DNA of 64,000 nt from assembly GCF_034140825.1 (NCBI RefSeq), contig NC_089043.1, forward strand, positions 26,673,501 through 26,737,500. Reading direction: 5' to 3'. Below, piece by piece: positions 55,443-64,000 of the stretch (positions are counted from its first letter, which is position 1; every line of letters begins with the position of its first letter). The position numbers and the translations under genes are program-made. The notes below the pieces were generated by a model. The model made no database searches and was not told where the DNA came from. It saw only the letters and a list, made by a program, of their open reading frames with translations. The DNA is from Oryza sativa Japonica Group. Its lineage: Eukaryota > Streptophyta > Magnoliopsida > Poales > Poaceae.

Positions 55443-57527
55443 TCACATCGTACTGTAATGGCAGCCACCATAACCTGTAAACAAAATCAAATTACAGAAA
55501 AGAAAAGGTCACATTAGTTACAGGCTGTTAACTAGATAATTGCTGCACCATTTGGTCACTGAAAGTCTGAACTCTGAACAATCTGAAGAAGTTCATTTTG
55601 TACTGGATTGCGTGAAGAAGAAGAAGAAGAAGAAGAAGCTTACTTGGATCCTTGGTGATGAGCATGGCGGTGCCGCCAAAGTCGCAGGTGGCGCCGTTGG
55701 ACTTGGCGCGCTGCCAGTAGCTGTTGAAGGCGTAGGAGGCGTGGGCGATCATGGTGTCCGGCCGGAAGCACGGCCCCGACGGCTGGATGGAGTCGCAGTC
55801 GGCGCCGGAGCCGCACGCGTAGTCCATCGCCGGCTGGATTATCCCCTCCGGCACCGACGGCTTCGCCACGCACCACACCGCGCGCCTCCCCGGCGGCCCC
55901 CGCGACGCGTACGGCGGCGGGAACACCACCGGCGGCAGGTACCCGCCACCACCGCCGGGCGGGCCCGGCGGTGGCTCCGGCGCGTACTCCGGCGGGCTCG
56001 GTGTGATCCCCGGTGGATACGGCGCGTACACCGGCGGCTCCGGCGCGTACTCCGGTGGGCTTGGCACGTATGACGGCGGCTGCGGCGCGTACTGCGGTGG
56101 GCTTGGCACGTATGACGGCGGCTCCGGCGAGTACTCCGGTGGACTCGGGAAGATCCCCGGTGGATACGGCGCGTACACCGGTGGTTCTGGCGCGTACTCC
56201 GGTGGGCTAGGTTCATAGCTAGGTGGGCTAGGCTCATAGCTTGGCGGGCTGGGGACGATGTCAGGTGGGCTTGGATATGGGGTGATCTCAGGTGGGCTAG
56301 GTGTGACTTCCGGCGGGCTTGGATATGGGGTGATCTTTGGTGGGCTAGGTACAACTTCAGGTGGGCTTGGATACGGCGTGATCTCTGGCGGGCTAGGTGT
56401 GATTTCGGGTGGGCTTGGATAAGGTGTGATTTCTGGCGGGCCTGGTGTGACTTCCGGTGGGCTTGGATAAGGTGTGATTTCTGGCGGGCTGGGTGTGACT
56501 TCCGGTGGGCTTGGGTAGATTATGGGTGGCATCGGTGTAACGATCGGTGGACTAGGTGCGATTTCAGGTGGGCTTGGCACAATTTCGGGTGGACTTGGAT
56601 ATGGCGTGATCTCTGGTGGGCTAGGAACAATCTCAGGTGGACTAGGATATGGCGTGATTTCTGGTGGGCTAGGAACAATCTCAGGCGGGCTTGGATACGG
56701 GTTGATCTCCGGTGGGCCAGGAACAACTTCAGGTGGACTTGGATATGGCGTGATCTCCGGCGGGCTAGGAACGATTTCAGGTGGACTTGGGTACGGTGTG
56801 ATCTCTGGTGGGCTAGGAACAATTTCAGGTGGGCTTGGATACGGTGCAATTTCCGGTGGACTAGGTGTGACTTCCGGTGGACTCGGGTAGACTACAGGTG
56901 GCAATGGTGTAACAGACGGTGGCGGGCTTGGGCTTATATCCGGCGGTGGAGGGTAGTAGAGTGGCGGCGGTGGAGGAGAACTGTATGTGAATGTTGGTGC
57001 CGGAATGATCGGAGGGAGGAGGCAGCTGGGTGACATCGGAGGAGGAGGGGGAGGAGGGTTCGGCGGTGAGAATGCGTCGCCGTAGGGTGGAAGGATCGGT
57101 GTGCTGTAGTATGGATCAGACGACGACGAGTGGTAGTAGTAGTGATCGAGTAGTAGCTCATCTGGCCTTAACACTCTTGCTCCTGTTCAACCAACAAATC
57201 ATTTGATTGTCAGCTTATAGGGGTCAAACGAATTTGATGCTTGAGAAAAAAACCTGTCAAAGAAGAAAACAATTTGTGGCACTAGACTAGCTTACTGAAG
57301 GATATATATTCTTTTGACGGTCAGAGTATCTGAACACGACGTAGTTAAGCCTTGGTTGTGCTTAACAATGAACATGATCCAAATTTAAATCACCACAAAA
57401 TACAGACAAGAATTGGGATGCAAGAAGCATGGGGAATTAGGAGCATACCACATTGTGAGAAGGAAGCGAATGCAACGAAGATGGAGAAGAAATGCAACGG
57501 ACGCAGGTAGCTGCTGCCCTCCTCCAT
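55443..57527 (-). CDS. Proline-rich cell-wall protein with C-terminal X8 domain
   Basis: Three exons, 57527-57449, 57182-55644 and 55474-55443, encode 549 residues. A signal peptide (YLRPLHFFSIFVAFASFS) is followed by about 430 residues of proline-rich repeats. One block is built on PSPPEITPYPSPPEIV units (56250-56900) and a second on PSPPEYAPEPPVYAPYPPG units (55970-56250). The C-terminal 90 residues are an X8/CBM43 domain (AVWCVAKPSVPEGIIQPAMD, YACGSGADCDSIQPSGPC, AFNSYWQRAKSNGATCDFGG) with all six family cysteines; the last, GGCHYSTM, comes from the 32-base exon 3. X8 domains bind beta-1,3-glucan, so the protein probably links callose-type glucan to the wall. There is no hydrophobic GPI tail after X8. 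The exon-2 donor abuts a GAA/CTT microsatellite (55616-55637). Confidence 0.9.
55970..56900 (-). repeat. Coding tandem repeats of the proline-rich domain
   Basis: Roughly 48-base units coding PSPPEITPYPSPPEIV-type peptides dominate 56250-56900, and 60-to-70-base units coding the EYAPEPPVYAPYPPG type dominate 55970-56250. Long open frames on the opposite strand here (e.g. 56522-56890) are mirror images of this repeat, not genes. Confidence 0.85.
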
Positions 57528-58563
57528 GGCAGGATACATGAACAAGCTTTGGCAAATGGCAAGAGGATTTCAGTGGCAGCAGCAGCTGCAGCAGCAAGGT
57601 GTGAGGTTGTTGTTATAGCTGCCATTGCAAACCAGGGTAAATTAAAGTGGGGCCAGCTAAAAGCTACACACACTAAACAGGAGAATCCAGTGCGCCAAAG
57701 AGTGAAGCGTCAGTGATCAAAGAAGAGTGAGGAGTCGAGCGAGCTTTTGTTTAGTTTGTAAAAGCGCATGCATGGAAATGATTGGATTCCGGTGATTTTG
57801 ATGTTTTGGATTCGCCTATCCTTTTCTCCTTTTGCAGTTTAGGCACATATGCTTGCTTGCTGCCCAGATAAACGGAGACGCTATTGCCCTCTTTGGCCCT
57901 TTATTTTCTTTATTTCCTTCTCTTTTCATGACATTTGCTTGGGACACACTCAAAGATTAGATTAGACCTCCAGCATTTGGGGCCTACACGCTATTCAAAA
58001 ATATGTAACCATGTTTATCAACACAGGTATGCTTTAACATTCTTGTGAATGGCATAATAACACTATAGGTGGGCTTTAAAATTCTTCTGAAAGGCATAAG
58101 TTAACCGGCAAGATTGAAGTAGAGGATAATCAGATCAGTACCACTGCAGCACAGAGATTTCCCAATGTGACATTGTTTAGCATCAATACCAATAAATTAT
58201 TATTAGTAGGCGCTCATGTGCCATCAAATTAATGAATACACATCATGCCTCTGAAACTGATTCTGCTAATTCATGATGAGATTTCCAGAGTTGACAACAA
58301 ATCACATTTTCTTCAGGCGACAATGGGAAAATGGGTTCTAGACTAACATCTTCACTCGGGTGGAAAGATACATTCAAAGCTTTCCAAGTCAGAACAACAT
58401 ATTCCTTTGACTGCACACAGTACCTCCAGTCACTAGCTAAACAAATGGAGAACAGGAATCGGGGAATCACCGACTGTAGGCGCTACTCCTATGCTCGCCC
58501 AGATAGGCGAATATGTCAGTGAATTGCATAGGGGCAATTTACGAGACATGTGTTCAATTTGTT
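57528..58563. other. Promoter of X8 gene and 3' end of SUF4-like gene
   Basis: No gene is supported. A small diverged duplication occurs at about 58024-58100 (AGGT.TGCTTTAACATTCTT and AGGTGGGCTTTAAAATTCTT, each followed by GAA/TGGCATAA). Confidence 0.5.
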
Positions 58564-61500
58564 TTACAGGGCCATGCGTCCAGCAAGCCGACTTTCTGAT
58601 ATTCTTCGATCAATTGCTGCATCAACTGAGTTCATCTGTTCACACATTGTGGGAGAAGAGAGACGGTGTTAGATATGATTGGCATGATTAAGAACAAAAA
58701 AAAAAAGCAGTTAATCTCTTCTCTTTGAACATAAGTACCAGGCTCACGGGCCAAAATGAAAGCTGACCTGGAACCAAATTCTTGGCACAATCTCGACCAA
58801 AATTAAGTTACAATAAATGTTACGGTATTGGCAGAAGCTCAGCCACCTAGTTCTTGTTACAAACCCATATTTGCATGTGGTGAATCGTAATCAATAAAAT
58901 AATGATGCTCAATTGAAATCAATACATACATATTTGTGAACTGTCCAGGGCTTGGCCGATAACCCTCAAGTCAATTAGCACCATGAGATTTGTCAGATTG
59001 TAAAAAACTTACTAGCAGGTAGAACAATGTAAATACCTACTTGGAACTCCTGACGTGCACGACATCAGCAAGAAATCACCAAGGATATGCCATGAAAATG
59101 CAAGGTAGAATATAATAGGAAACATCTCAGTGTGCAACTACCAGTGGAAAATATTTCCTATTCCCACACACATTAGATAACTTGATATCTAATGTTCAGG
59201 AAAAGCCTAAAATTGACAAACTTAACATCCCACTTATCAAAGTTCACAATTAAGTATGTTCTTAGTGAAGTATCCCTAACATTCAGCACATACACGACTG
59301 GATTTGTGCCTTCTACCTAATGAGAATAACATAGTGAAGTATCAAAGATGCGCAAGATTCCTTTTTTAGTTGATCAGCAGCACGCAAAGTACAGATTTTG
59401 AAGGTGGAAAGCATATGATGGATTTGTCATCACTAGACAAGAGATGCCAGAAAACATAGGGAAATAGCGAAGGACTGGATATAAACTCTCAATATGATTT
59501 ATTTAGAGAAAGATGGTTGAAGGTAGAGAATCGTCTTAACTCCCATATCACGCTAATGGGCTCAGAAGAATTACTTATAATACCAAATACTGAGGTTACA
59601 AATTGCAGCGTGTCAAATTTCTCTACATGTGTCGACATGAACTTGACACATCATGCTGGTGCAAAAGCAAGCTGATATGCTGTATTTACTCTTTATGCAC
59701 AAGCAATCAAAGCACAGTGAATGGTCTTCAAATGTTATTGAATGCAATACTAAGGTAATACAGGACCAATTGTAACAGAAACAAAATGAAATTTCTGACG
59801 CACAAACTAAAGGGATGGAAACCCAATTTTAGAACACAAGGCGTATCATGCAATTCATAAGTGCCTAAAATTTTTACTTTACTCTATACCCTAGAATGAA
59901 CACTTACACAATATTCCAGTTCAGAGCATCCCCATGAACTTCAACTTGGTTTTTTTCACATATCATTAATATTACAGATATAAAATTATAAAAATCAGAA
60001 CTTACCTGGCTAGTTTCATCATGCACCTGATACTTGGGTAGCGACAATCTTCTTTCCTCCTACACAAGTCAACAAATATTTGAGATAACCCTCAAACTCA
60101 TATCTAGTAATGTAACATATATACCAAATGATCTCTAATGAGAATAACAACTAAAGAGAGGATGGAAAATATACCATTGACATTGCTTCATCATCCCACA
60201 CCAGATAGACTTCATTTGCACCAGGTTGGGTGGCTGGTGCTTTATTATTAGAAGCGGGTGGAGGTACAGCCGCTGGACCTCCTGTACCTGGAACAGATGC
60301 ATGCACAAGGAATTGATAAAGGAACAAAAGAACAAACATAAAGGACATACATAACAAAAGAATAAGCATAAACGACATCATCTATAAATGCCATATCAAC
60401 CACTGTTGAGTTTTATATATTTTATATATATATAATAAGGGCAACATACAGTGCATTCTCCTGAATTAAGTATTTCTTTTCAATATCAGAGCAAATGCTG
60501 TTGGTATTCCTCTTAATAGGAAACAGGATCATAATAACATGACTTGATTTGTCTAAATCCTCTTAAATTTCCTCTACAGAAATTGCCATCACAAATAATA
60601 AAAATCTAGAGTCTCAATTTGCTTATATAGAAGGGTCATAAGTTGAAAGGAAAATCAGCTCTTACCTTGGTTAGTAGCTGCATATCCTACTCCTGCAGGA
60701 GCAACTGATGGAGAGCTTGTTGGGATGCTTCCAGGTGCAACAGATGCTACATATGGAGAACTTACTGCACCGTTTCCAGCAGATGTACTGACAGGAAAGA
60801 GAGGTTGTGACACCTGAGGGGTAACAGGTGAAGGTACTCCAACATGGGCCATAGGGAACGAAGTCTGAAGTAAATTTGCAGGTGCTGATGTCATAGGAGC
60901 AGGCATGTTTTGAATTGGAAATAGTGGCTGTTGTGGTGCAAGCCCAGAAGCCATTTGAGGAACCGAAACTACTGGTTGTGTAAACCAAGGTTGCGGAGGT
61001 GGAGCAGGCCAGATTGGAGGTCTGGCCATCAATGGATTCAGTGCAGGGTTATACCTACAAACAAATGTGAAAATTATTTTAAAAAATGTTACAAAACAAG
61101 TATACAGAATATGAGCCTGCAATCATTGGATGAGTATGAACATTTCGAGTATACTGAAGAAAAAGAGATAACATACATAGGTGGAGCTACACCATAGGCC
61201 GGTCGTGGAGGATATACCATGCCCGCTGGATTGGGCATAACAGGAGGCCTTAGCGATGGCACTTCCACTTTGGCTACCTTCGATGAAGGGTCTTCCTCTG
61301 CATTTAGAACATGAACTAAATAAAGTTAACAAGTTCTTATAGGAAAATATATGGCTGGTTAAACTCACTGGAATATTTAATTCCTACACATGAATAATTT
61401 ATCTGCAAATATGAAATTTCTCTCTTGCTTAGATTTGTCATGCTGTTTGGACGACAGGACTATAATTTCTACCACAATCTGTCACCACCAAGATGCCAAC

Positions 61501-62547
61501 CCAACGAGTGGCACGAAAATGAATAGCTCTGCATTAAATCTTTTCAGCTAAATCACCGTAGACACTTAACTATAGCCTAGTCTCAACAAATAAATAAATA
61601 AAAACTTGCATGTGTGTCGCCGTGTTTAATAGCAGTACCTTCTCCATAGTGGGCGGCCAACACATCTGGAGGAATCCCTTGCATCCCAAAGATCTCAATC
61701 TCTGTTGATTCCCTCTCAGGCTTTGCATTGGGAACCCTGTGGTCAAAATAGTTATATACATACATGTAAGCAACAACATGGTAGAACATTAAAACCGCAA
61801 ATACGCAAACACGGCAGTTGTATCATTTATTTCCCACTCAGATATTGCTAGCTGAGGGGAATAACTAGACAAGGTTTGACGGCCTAGAGGAAGTAAAGTG
61901 AATGCATCGAACGATAGCATCTTACAAAAAGGAAAAACGTTTATTTCCCACTCAGATATTGCTAGCTGAGGGGAATAACTAGACAAGGTTTGACGGCCTA
62001 GAGGAAGTAAAGTGAATGCATCGAACGATAGCATCTTACAAAAAGGAAAAACTCAAGCAACCTATCTTATCTCAAAAGAAAAAAAGAAATAAATTGCAAT
62101 ATAAAATCTAGCTTATGGTCCGGATGATCCAGCCCAAATTCTCAACCCCAAATTCGGCGATTCAGAAACGCGCAGCATGTATTCGATCTACTGCGGCACT
62201 AGAACAAATCGATCTAATCAATCGCGAAAAGCGTCATAATTGGGAGAGAACAGCAGTACGCCATCCAAAAATCTAGCTGGCCGAATCCGGGCTACGGGAT
62301 TGAACCGGATGCAGATCGAGGGGATGGGGAGGAAAGTGGGGGGGGGGGGGACGTACTTGGTGACGGACTCCTTGTGGACCTGGAGGACGTGGATGGCCAT
62401 GCCGCCGGCGGTGGAGAGCTTCTTGTGGCAGACGTGGCACTTGAAGTGCTTGGCCTTCTGGTGCTGCACGAGGATCTTCTCGTCGTCGAACTCGCGGTCG
62501 CAGTAGTAGCAGAACACCTTCTCCACGCGCTTCTTCTTCTTCCCCAT
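58564..62547 (-). CDS. SUF4-like C2H2/BED zinc-finger protein
   Basis: Seven exons, 62547-62357, 61736-61639, 61297-61177, 61054-60666, 60287-60175, 60059-60006 and 58635-58564, encode 345 residues. The N-terminus [40 protein letters not shown] and [13 protein letters not shown] form the double zinc finger of SUPPRESSOR OF FRIGIDA 4. The block [20 protein letters not shown] follows, then a long Pro/Ala/Val-rich low-complexity centre. The conserved end is [32 protein letters not shown] and [17 protein letters not shown]. In Arabidopsis SUF4 binds the FLC promoter with FRIGIDA; rice lacks a clear FLC-FRI pathway, so the target here is open. The last exon was placed by the conserved tail, after a 1370-base intron. 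All phases agree. Confidence 0.93.
61826..62052. repeat. 114-bp tandem duplication in SUF4-like intron 1
   Basis: Units 61826-61939 and 61940-62052 appear identical: TTTATTTCCCACTCAGATAT ... CATCTTACAAAAAGGAAAAA. The absence of visible differences indicates a recent event. Confidence 0.93.
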
Positions 62548-62603
62548 CACGCGCGGTTCCCCCTCGTCCCCCTCCCCCTCCTCTCTCGCGGGCGATCGAC
62601 GAT

Positions 62604-62643
62604 TCTAGGGTTAGGGTTTCGGCGAGGCGAGGCGAGGCGAGGG
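62604..62643 (-). promoter_or_regulatory. Telo-box and GGCGA repeat in SUF4-like leader
   Basis: The minus strand reads GAAACCCTAACCCTAG just upstream of the SUF4-like start, a telo-box (AAACCCTA) common in plant leaders of growth-related genes. Next to it is a short CGAGG/CCTCG run (about 62620-62642). Confidence 0.6.
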
Positions 62644-62789
62644 CACGAGCGCGGCGGGGGGAAGACGAAGACGAAGGCGAGGCGGCTCTCTCCTTTGGTG
62701 TCGGATCGGGAGGCTGGCGTGTGGGGTTCAATGGATTTTTGTGTCCAGCCCCCTCGAATTTGTGGGGTTTTCTATCTTTCCCCTTCGCC

Positions 62790-62880
62790 GGACGTGCTGG
62801 AGTTGGTTGGGCCTCCAGTTCGTGTAACATATGGGCCTCAACTTGGGCCTGGTCATGTAATACATGGGCCTAGGCGTTGA
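62790..62880 (-). promoter_or_regulatory. TGGGCC cluster upstream of SUF4-like gene
   Basis: The plus strand reads TTGGGCCTCC, TATGGGCCTC, TTGGGCCTGG and CATGGGCCTAG within 90 bases. Such TGGGCY clusters mark core promoters of broadly expressed rice genes. The cluster lies about 250-330 bases before the start codon. Confidence 0.6.
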
Positions 62881-63089
62881 AACGGTCAAGCACATCGAAC
62901 AGGTCAGGTCAGTCAACGAGCGCGGAGATCCATGCACGCATGCGCTAGTAGGTACGTTCCCCTTTTTTTTTCGATTTATCAAGTGAAAGGAGTAGTTGCC
63001 AAAGCGGCCAACTTGGACAGAAAAAATAATTCCCACAAGACAACAAGCAGTCAAGTTGTGATATACTGTATTTGCCACATGACATCTTG

Positions 63090-63287
63090 GGTTGTTTAGT
63101 TTGATGTCATTTTAAACCATATATTTTTTATAAAGTTGATAAAAATGTGCGTTCATTTAATTTTTTAATCAAACTTTGATAAATTCATAATAAATCCTAT
63201 CAAAACTTAGCAATATTGTTAAATTGTCAAAATTTTAACATTACCAAAATTTGATAAGTCTTTTTTTTGGCTGTAATATGAACAGCC
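63090..63287. mobile_element. Possible Tourist-like remnant
   Basis: The left GGGTTGTTTAGTTTGATG and right AATATGAACAGCC are weakly inverted, and the interior repeats words such as CAAAATTT and TTTGATAA in both orientations. No target duplication is visible, so this is tentative. Confidence 0.4.
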
Positions 63288-63409
63288 ACCTCATCCCGAT
63301 CAGTGTACTACTTAAATCTTCGTTCTGATGGATCGATGAAATGTGGTAGTAGTGTGGTAGGCGTAGAAGAAAATGGGGTAGGTGTGTAGAAGGAGCGATT
63401 GTGCCAGCG

Positions 63410-64000
63410 ATGACGATGCTTCCGGCGACGGCGGCGGCGCTGCTGGTGCTGGTGCTGCAGCTGATGTGGTCGGCGGAAGCGCAGGTGGCGGTGGGCTCAG
63501 GGCCGCCGGCGGGCTGCCCGGACAGGTGCGGCAACGTGAGCGTGCCGTTCCCGTTTGGCATCCGCGACGGGTGCTCCCTCGAGGGATTCGGCCTCACCTG
63601 CAACACCACGAGCAATCCCCCGCGCCTGATGATCGGCAACAGCACACTGCAAGTCGTCAACATCTCGCTGGCCAACTCCACGCTGCGCGCCGTCGACATC
63701 GACGGCGCCGTGAACATCACCTACGGGCAGATCGACGGCAACGGCACGTGGGTCGGCGTCGTCGCGAGCCCGTACATCGTGAACGAGACCCTGAACCAGC
63801 TCCTCGTCACGGGGTGCAACATCCAGGTAACCCTTGTCGGCAGCGGCGGGAACGTCATCTCCGGCTGCTCTTCCTTCTGCTCCATCAACGACATGTACAC
63901 GGGTGGCGTGTTCAGAAGCCCAGGCAACAAGTGCGCGGGCATCGGTTGCTGCCAGCAGCAGGTCTCCATCGGCCGCCCCTCCTACCGCGTGGAATTGACG
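63410..64000 (+). CDS. Wall-associated kinase (WAK) type receptor, 5' part
   Basis: An open frame of 197 codons runs off the right edge. After a signal peptide (LPATAAALLVLVLQLMWSAEA) comes the cysteine-rich galacturonan-binding domain typical of WAK proteins. The visible blocks are AGCPDRCGNVSVPFPFGIRD, GCSLEGFGLTCNTTSNPPR, ITYGQIDGNGTWVG, LLVTGCNIQV, SGCSSFCSIND and CAGIGCCQQQVS. WAKs bind pectin in the wall and signal through a cytosolic kinase; the EGF-like, membrane and kinase parts would lie beyond the window. Several N-glycosylation sequons (NVS, NTT, NST, NIS) are present. A second in-frame ATG lies two codons downstream. Because the right end is cut, it could also be a kinase-less WAK-like protein. 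Confidence 0.88.
   Translation, partial: MTMLPATAAALLVLVLQLMWSAEAQVAVGSGPPAGCPDRCGNVSVPFPFGIRDGCSLEGFGLTCNTTSNPPRLMIGNSTLQVVNISLANSTLRAVDIDGAVNITYGQIDGNGTWVGVVASPYIVNETLNQLLVTGCNIQVTLVGSGGNVISGCSSFCSINDMYTGGVFRSPGNKCAGIGCCQQQVSIGRPSYRVELT

Noticed and set aside
55540-56890. Gly-rich and Arg/Ala-rich ORFs on the plus strand
   Set aside because: They mirror the proline-rich repeats and X8 domain of the minus-strand gene.
62240-62880. 168- and 185-codon ORFs around the SUF4-like first exon
   Set aside because: Antisense or out-of-frame readings of the first exon and leader.
1-64000. LTR retroelements, other virus-like elements, tRNA, rRNA or CRISPR arrays
   Set aside because: Read for conserved reverse-transcriptase, integrase and gag-like peptides, paired long repeats and tRNA box motifs; none was recognised. 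A database or tRNA-model scan could still find small or decayed cases.

Overview
The window looks like nuclear DNA of a grass, almost certainly rice (Oryza). The signs are compact intron-rich plant genes with GC-rich first exons, AT-rich introns, and Tourist- and Stowaway-type MITEs in the spacers. It also carries grass-typical families such as a DUF4220/DUF594 membrane protein and a WAK receptor. I cannot assign a chromosome from sequence alone. No LTR retroelement, rRNA, tRNA or CRISPR array was recognised.

Layout, left to right. 1-10.4 kb: a one-exon DUF4220/DUF594 gene (-), a two-exon thioredoxin-like gene whose CxxC site is replaced (+), four MITEs, and a small secreted-peptide-like ORF (-). 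10.4-20 kb: a nicotinate-transporter-like MFS gene with a GC-AG intron (+) and a 16-exon STRUBBELIG-family LRR receptor pseudokinase (+). 20-25 kb: a TORTIFOLIA1/SPIRAL2-like microtubule protein (-). 27-33 kb: an EMB2219/mTERF2-like organellar gene (+) and an intronless, diverged RPT3-like proteasome ATPase (+). 33.5-40 kb: a complex-I-type small membrane protein (-) and an unrecognised 187-aa membrane protein (-). The latter is head-to-head with a RUG3-like mitochondrial RCC1 gene (+, 40.1-43.1 kb). 44.6-55 kb: dihydroneopterin aldolase (+), an ALIS/CDC50 flippase subunit (+) and two tandem MOSC-domain genes (+). 55.4-64 kb: a proline-rich X8-domain wall protein (-), a SUF4-like zinc-finger gene (-), and the first exon of a WAK-type receptor leaving the window (+).

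Exon models were built by hand from splice consensus, reading-frame phase and remembered family sequences. All thirteen intron-containing models that end inside the window close in phase to a stop. The genes are ordinary monocistronic plant genes and form no pathway cluster. Several products go to mitochondria or plastids (mTERF2-like, RUG3-like, complex-I-type, probably FolB), but this looks coincidental.

The most unusual items are: the RPT3-like retrocopy that keeps ATPase motifs but lacks the pore-loop aromatic segment; the tandem MOSC duplication that carried along a piece of the neighbouring X8 gene's 3' end, plus a partial exon copy inside an intron; four regularly spaced GTTAACGGGT boxes in a divergent promoter; a TGGGCC-rich promoter module shared by two unrelated genes 16 kb apart; and a candidate tyrosine-sulfated peptide precursor.
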